From contig NZ_LHVO01000058.1 of NCBI RefSeq assembly GCF_001269925.1, positions 181,378-245,377 on the forward strand: a stretch of DNA of 64,000 bases, in the 5' to 3' direction. The translations under genes and the position numbers were made by a program. A model generated the notes under the pieces. The model made no database searches. It was given only the letters and a program-made list of their open reading frames with translations, and had not been told where the DNA came from. This document shows, piece after piece, positions 59,554-64,000 of the stretch. Positions within the stretch are counted from its first letter, which is position 1. Each line of letters starts with the position of its first letter. Source of the stretch: Pseudomonas sp. MIACH. Its GTDB lineage: Bacteria > Pseudomonadota > Gammaproteobacteria > Pseudomonadales > Pseudomonadaceae.

Positions 59554-61191
59554 TCAAGCGTCCAACCACACCTGCTCGGCAAACATGTAGCCCATGAAAC
59601 CGCCCAGTGGGTTGCTGTCGTAGCCTTTGATGCGCTGGTCGACGCCGTCGATATTGCTGATGAACACCGGCACGCCGATGCCGCAGTGGTCGTGCACCAG
59701 GACCTGCATGTCGCCATACATCTTGGCGCGCTTGGCGTCGTCGGTTTCGCCACGGGCCAGCATCAGCAACTGGTCGAACTGCTCGTTCTGCCAGCCGGAC
59801 TCGTTCCACGGCGCCTTGGACTGGAAGAACTGCGAGAACATCACGTCAGCATTCGGCCGGGGGTTGATGTTGCCGAAGCTCAGCGGGTGCTTCATCCAGT
59901 GGTTGGACCAGTAGCCATCGCTCGGCAGGCGGTTGACGTCGAGCTTGAGCCCGGCCTGCTTGGCCGACTGCTGCAAGAGCACGGCGATGTCCACCGAACC
60001 GGTGGCGGCAGGCGAGGCCATCACGGGCATGGTGATGCTTTCCATGCCGGCTTTCTTCAGCAGGAACTTGGCTTTTTCCGGGTCGTAGACCGTCTGCGGC
60101 AAGTCGGTATTGAAGTAGCGCGAACCCGGCGCAATCGGGTGGTCGTTGCCCACCACCGCAAAGCCACGGAATACGGCGGACTTGACCTGCTCACGGTCGA
60201 GCAGCAGTTTCATCGCCTGGGTAAATTCCGGGCTTTTGCCGGGCAGTTGGTCTTGTCGGATGATCAAGTCAGTGTAGTTGCCCGACGGCGCGTCGACGAC
60301 GCGATGCTTGGCACTGGCCTTGATGCGCGTGGTGGAGCGCGGGTTGACCTCGTTGATCATGTGCACATCGCCCGACAGCAGCGCATTTACCCGCGATGGC
60401 TCGTCGGCAATCGCGATGAACTCGATCTCGTCGAGGTACGGCAGGCCCGGTTTCCAGTAGTTCTTGTTGCGCACCGCAATCGAACGCACGCCTGGCTTGA
60501 ACTCGCCCACGGTGAACGGTCCGGTGCCGATGCCTTTACTGAAGTCGCTGGTGCCCTCGGGGACGATCAACAGGTGCGACACTGCGAGGATCGACGGCAA
60601 CTCGGCGTTGGCCGCGCTGAGGCGGATCTGCACTTCGTTCGGCCCGCTGGCCTTGATCTCGGCGAACTGCTCCATCAACGGCATGACCTTGGAACCGGTC
60701 AGCGGGTCTTTGTGGCGGTTCAGGGAGAACACCACGTCGGCGGCGGTCAGGGCCTTGCCGTTGTGGAAGGTCACGTCCTTGCGCAGGGTGATGGTCCAGA
60801 CGGTGGCGTCGGTGTTGTCGATGCGCTCGGCCAGTTCCAGTTGCGGCACCAGGTGCTTATCGAAGCGGGTCAGGCCGTTGTAGAACATGTAGTGGCGCAC
60901 ATAGTCGGTGGACAGCGCGCCCTTGGCCGGGTCGAGGGTATCGGCGGTGGAGCTGGACATGCCGGCCACGCGGATCTTGCCGCCTGGCTTGCCTTTGCCG
61001 GCCACGGCGGCCTCGTCGGCGAACAGCTTGCCGGCGGCGCCGAACAGGCTGCCGGCACCAGCGGCGGCCACCCCAGCCACGCCCAGCATCTGCAGGGCGT
61101 TGCGGCGCGACATGCCACGGTTGAGACTTTCGAAGACCCGCAGGCTGTCCTGGCCGGAGATGAGCTCGGGGGTGTTTTTGTTGTCAGTCAT
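59554..61191 (-). CDS. Family 5 (dipeptide/opine-type) substrate-binding protein with Tat signal
   Basis: 545 residues from the ATG at 61191. Residues 25-60 hold a twin-arginine signal: MSRRNALQMLG followed by an Ala/Gly-rich hydrophobic stretch, so it is likely exported folded. The mature part is SBP_bac_5: DTLDPAKGALSTDYVRHYMF, ATVWTITLRKDVTFHNGKAL, YNGLTRFDKHLVPQLELAER. It would deliver its ligand to the DppBC-type permeases. The type is used for peptides, opines, nickel or glutathione; the oxidase genes in the same operon suggest an opine-like or N-substituted amino acid. Confidence 0.85.
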   Translation of the reverse strand: MTDNKNTPELISGQDSLRVFESLNRGMSRRNALQMLGVAGVAAAGAGSLFGAAGKLFADEAAVAGKGKPGGKIRVAGMSSSTADTLDPAKGALSTDYVRHYMFYNGLTRFDKHLVPQLELAERIDNTDATVWTITLRKDVTFHNGKALTAADVVFSLNRHKDPLTGSKVMPLMEQFAEIKASGPNEVQIRLSAANAELPSILAVSHLLIVPEGTSDFSKGIGTGPFTVGEFKPGVRSIAVRNKNYWKPGLPYLDEIEFIAIADEPSRVNALLSGDVHMINEVNPRSTTRIKASAKHRVVDAPSGNYTDLIIRQDQLPGKSPEFTQAMKLLLDREQVKSAVFRGFAVVGNDHPIAPGSRYFNTDLPQTVYDPEKAKFLLKKAGMESITMPVMASPAATGSVDIAVLLQQSAKQAGLKLDVNRLPSDGYWSNHWMKHPLSFGNINPRPNADVMFSQFFQSKAPWNESGWQNEQFDQLLMLARGETDDAKRAKMYGDMQVLVHDHCGIGVPVFISNIDGVDQRIKGYDSNPLGGFMGYMFAEQVWLDA

Positions 61192-61286
61192 AGCAAGGCT
61201 ACCTGTCGATAATCGGAAGAATCGAGTGCTCACGGATGTCCGGAGCGTCCTGGAAACGCAAACGACGGTGACGCAACAACGGCAAC

Positions 61287-62561
61287 TCAGTGCAGATAGT
61301 CCTGGAAGCGGTAGTAAGCCCCCACGAAGGGCAGGAACCAGGGCTTGCCGAAATGCCCGACGATTGCCGGCCATTCCAGTTCGCGCCAAGGGTTGGCGGC
61401 CGCATTACCGGCCATCACTTCGGCCATGACCTGGCCCATGTGCACCGACATCTGCACGCCATGGCCGCTGTAGCCCATGGAGTGGAATACGCCGCCATGC
61501 TGGCCGGCGCGGGGCAGGCGGTCGGACGTCATGTCCACCAGGCCACCCCAGCAGTAGTCGATCTTCACGTGCGCCAACTGCGGGAACATGTTCAGCATCG
61601 CCGCTTGCAGTACCTTGCCGCTCTTGGCGTCGGAGACACTGTCGGACATCGCAAACCGCGCACGTCCGCCAAACAGCAGGCGGTTGTCCGGGGTCAGGCG
61701 AAAGTAGTTGCCGATCATGCGGCTGGTCACATAGGCGCGATGTTGCGGCAGCAACTGGTTGATCAGCGTCTGGGGCAAGACTTCGGTGGCGATGACAAAA
61801 CTGCCCACCGGCACAATCCTGCGGCGGTACCAACCCAGGTCGCCATGCTGGCAGGCACCGGTTGCCAGCAGGACTTGCCCGGCGTGCAGGGAACCCTTGG
61901 CGGTGTTGACCTGATAGCCGCCGGCCTGGGCCTTCCAATCCTTGACGGGGGTGTGCTCGTAGATCATCGCACCACGCCGCGCCGCCGCTTCGGCCAAGCC
62001 GACGCCGAAGCGGCCGACATGCATCTGCACGCCGTTGCGTTGCAGCAGGCCGCCATGAAACTGCGCCGAATTGACTTCAGCATGGGTCTGCTCGGCGCTG
62101 AGCAACTCGACATCGGCATCCACCTCCTGGCGGATCAGCTCGCAGGTGCGGGCCAGGCCTTCGTAGTGCATCGGCTTGGCCGCCAGCTTGAGCTTGCCGT
62201 TGCGCACCAGGTCGCAGGCAATGCCTTCCTGCTCGACCAGTGACACCACGGTGTGCACGGCACTTTCATAGGCCTGGTAATAGGCGCGCGCCTTGGCGGC
62301 ACCGATGCTGGCGTGCAACCCGGCGTAATCCTGAGCCACCCCGGTGTTGCACTGCCCACCGTTGCGTCCCGAGGCCTCGCCGATCACCCGCCCGGCGTCG
62401 AGCACCACCACACTGGCGCCCTTGAGCGCCAACGCCCGCGCTGCCGCCAGGCCGGTGAACCCACCGCCGACCACAGCCACATCGACCTGCTTGGGCAAGC
62501 CGCCCAGCTGGGCACCGGTAAACGCCGGTGCGGTGTCGAGCCAATAGGATTCACTGCCCAT
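61287..62561 (-). CDS. FAD-dependent oxidoreductase, gamma-glutamylputrescine oxidase (PuuB)-like
   Basis: 424 residues. DVAVVGGGFTGLAAARALAL binds FAD, GEASGRNGGQCNTG is the typical PuuB/DAO flavin contact, and the C-terminus carries SMGYSGHGVQMSVHMGQVMA. PuuB oxidises gamma-glutamylputrescine to an aldehyde that feeds GABA synthesis. With gabT and gabD nearby and an ArgE-like amidase in the operon, a role on a polyamine-like or N-substituted amine is plausible. It is 95 nt upstream of the binding-protein gene and 23 nt after the HAD gene. Confidence 0.78.
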   Translation of the reverse strand: MGSESYWLDTAPAFTGAQLGGLPKQVDVAVVGGGFTGLAAARALALKGASVVVLDAGRVIGEASGRNGGQCNTGVAQDYAGLHASIGAAKARAYYQAYESAVHTVVSLVEQEGIACDLVRNGKLKLAAKPMHYEGLARTCELIRQEVDADVELLSAEQTHAEVNSAQFHGGLLQRNGVQMHVGRFGVGLAEAAARRGAMIYEHTPVKDWKAQAGGYQVNTAKGSLHAGQVLLATGACQHGDLGWYRRRIVPVGSFVIATEVLPQTLINQLLPQHRAYVTSRMIGNYFRLTPDNRLLFGGRARFAMSDSVSDAKSGKVLQAAMLNMFPQLAHVKIDYCWGGLVDMTSDRLPRAGQHGGVFHSMGYSGHGVQMSVHMGQVMAEVMAGNAAANPWRELEWPAIVGHFGKPWFLPFVGAYYRFQDYLH

Positions 62562-62584
62562 GTCTTGCCCTCAGAGGTGTGCGG

Positions 62585-63253
62585 TTACAGACCGACCAGC
62601 GCCGGCAGCCCACCGATATCGGGGATCTGCTGGTAACTGTAGAACGCGTTGCCCGGCACTTCGTGGCCACGGGCGACGAAGGCTTTGTTTTTGATCTTCA
62701 TGTCATGGGCCGGCATCAGGTCGTAACGGAAGCTGGAAGACACATGCAAGATGTCTTCCGGGCCGCAACCGAGGTTGTCGAGCATGAATTCAAACGCGGC
62801 CAGGCGCGGCTTGTAGGCCTGGGCCTGCTCGGCGGTGAACACCTTGTGGAACGGCGCGCCGAGCTTGTCGACGTTGGACATGATCTGACTGTCGCTGGCA
62901 TTGGAGAAGATCACCAGGGGAATCTTGTCGGCAATTTTCGACAGCCCGGCCGGCACGTCTGCATGAGGGCCCCAGGTCGGCACGGCGTCGTAATACAGCT
63001 GGCCTTCCTCGCGATAGTCGATACCCCAGCGTTTGCAGGTACGGGCCAGGGCGGTCTTGAGGATTTCATCGTAGGGGCGCCAGTCGCCCATGACCTGGTC
63101 GAGGCGGTAGGCCGAGAAGTCTTTGACGAACTGGTCCATTTGTTCAGGCTTGATGCGATCAGCGAACAGCTCGCGGGTCATGGTGCCCATATGGAAGTTG
63201 GTCAGCGTACCGTAGCAGTCGAACGTAATGAATTTGGGACGAAGAAAGCTCAT
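62585..63253 (-). CDS. Haloacid dehalogenase type II (HAD family)
   Basis: 222 residues from the ATG at 63253 after AGGA. FITFDCYGTLTNF contains the nucleophile Asp, with PLVIFSNASDSQIMSNVDKL and the motif III Lys in VFTAEQAQAYKPRLAAFEFM. Type II dehalogenases hydrolyse L-2-haloacids, though many relatives act on other substrates. It is the first gene of the long minus-strand operon, so the operon promoter must lie in 63254-63538. Its link to amine oxidation is not clear from sequence. Confidence 0.8.
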   Translation of the reverse strand: MSFLRPKFITFDCYGTLTNFHMGTMTRELFADRIKPEQMDQFVKDFSAYRLDQVMGDWRPYDEILKTALARTCKRWGIDYREEGQLYYDAVPTWGPHADVPAGLSKIADKIPLVIFSNASDSQIMSNVDKLGAPFHKVFTAEQAQAYKPRLAAFEFMLDNLGCGPEDILHVSSSFRYDLMPAHDMKIKNKAFVARGHEVPGNAFYSYQQIPDIGGLPALVGL

Positions 63254-63538
63254 TGAGTGCGGTCCTGAAGTTCGTTGAGTGTGACAAGCGTTCGCTGCCC
63301 TGGCGGCGCGTCGGCCTCGTTGCAGCACAGGTTCATTACACCACTGTGAAATCAGCATATGCCGTCTAAAAAGACCTGCGCTCAATACAAACCACCGTTT
63401 TGGTGGCCGGGCTCAGCAGACTTTGCGGTGCGCGCCAGGCTTGGGCAGGGCCAGTGTTTGTGCGCTTTTAGGGGGCTTTTGGGGGTGCAGAGGCTTAAGC
63501 ACGGGGGTGGGGGCGGCAGAAAGTGTGGCTGGTTGAAT
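63254..63538. other. Leader of the long catabolic operon
   Basis: 285 bp between the HAD start and repeat copy C. It should hold the promoter for the run ending at 49208. A small hairpin CCACC-GTTTT-GGTGG lies near 63393-63407. No known operator was recognised. Confidence 0.35.
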
Positions 63539-63960
<422 letters not shown>

Positions 63961-64000
63961 TTGCTGACTTCGTCAGCGGTTAAGGAAGTAGAAGCCACAC

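Overview
The window reads as chromosomal DNA of a fluorescent Pseudomonas of the P. fluorescens group. The reasons are high-GC coding sequence, REP/REPIN palindromes of the type known from P. fluorescens SBW25 (GTGGGAGGGGGCTTGCTCCC and GTGGCGAGCGGGCTTG families), two OprD porins, FetAB, and a two-module lipopeptide synthetase flanked by a LuxR regulator and a NodT outer-membrane factor as in viscosin/massetolide producers. I saw no rRNA, tRNA, CRISPR, prophage or IS element. The left edge cuts an ABC ATPase; the right edge lies inside a repeat.

Layout. 1-4.9 kb: partial ABC ATPase, an Ais-like phosphatase and two overlapping ArnT-type lipid glycosyltransferases. 4.9-13.9 kb: the first synthetase of a viscosin-type lipopeptide (C-A-T-C-A-T, no thioesterase), divergent from a LuxR regulator that overlaps nodT. 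14.2-18.1 kb: a flavin split-barrel protein, a LysR regulator and an idnO-idnD pair. 18.1-21.8 kb: a compact four-gene cassette of lower GC (cysteine-synthase-like PLP enzyme, APRT-like phosphoribosyltransferase, EamA exporter, ATP-grasp ligase). It matches no pathway I know and is the best candidate for an undescribed small-molecule system. 22.2-23.6 kb: fetAB. 24.5-25.7 kb: a DUF1835 protein.

25.8-35.5 kb is one minus-strand unit: LysR, biotin carrier, biotin carboxylase, pxpB, pxpC, a second carrier-like protein without the biotin-accepting lysine, pxpA, an SDR and a polar amino-acid ABC transporter. It looks like uptake plus biotin-dependent opening of a lactam or related compound. Two matching ATAAG-N5-CTTAT palindromes mark its likely LysR operators. 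35.8-44.5 kb: an aminotransferase with an MFS pump, OprD porin, e(P4) phosphatase, and an OprD/DUF1624/DUF4198 group.

45.3-63.3 kb is amine and opine-like catabolism. It holds Lrp, HAD hydrolase and gabT; ghrA; then a long minus-strand run of HAD dehalogenase, PuuB-like oxidase, a Tat-exported dipeptide-type binding protein, two permeases, a double ATPase, an HcnABC-like three-subunit oxidase, an ArgE-like deacylase, gabD and a tartrate-dehydrogenase-like enzyme. Together these suggest import of an N-substituted amino acid or amide, oxidation and deacylation, then feeding of the carbon skeleton to succinate.

Three intergenic regions (about 23.9, 44.9 and 63.5 kb) carry copies of a ~400-bp repeat. 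Its centre folds as a long stem enclosing two hairpins. The third copy has different stem sequences that still pair perfectly, so structure is conserved rather than sequence.
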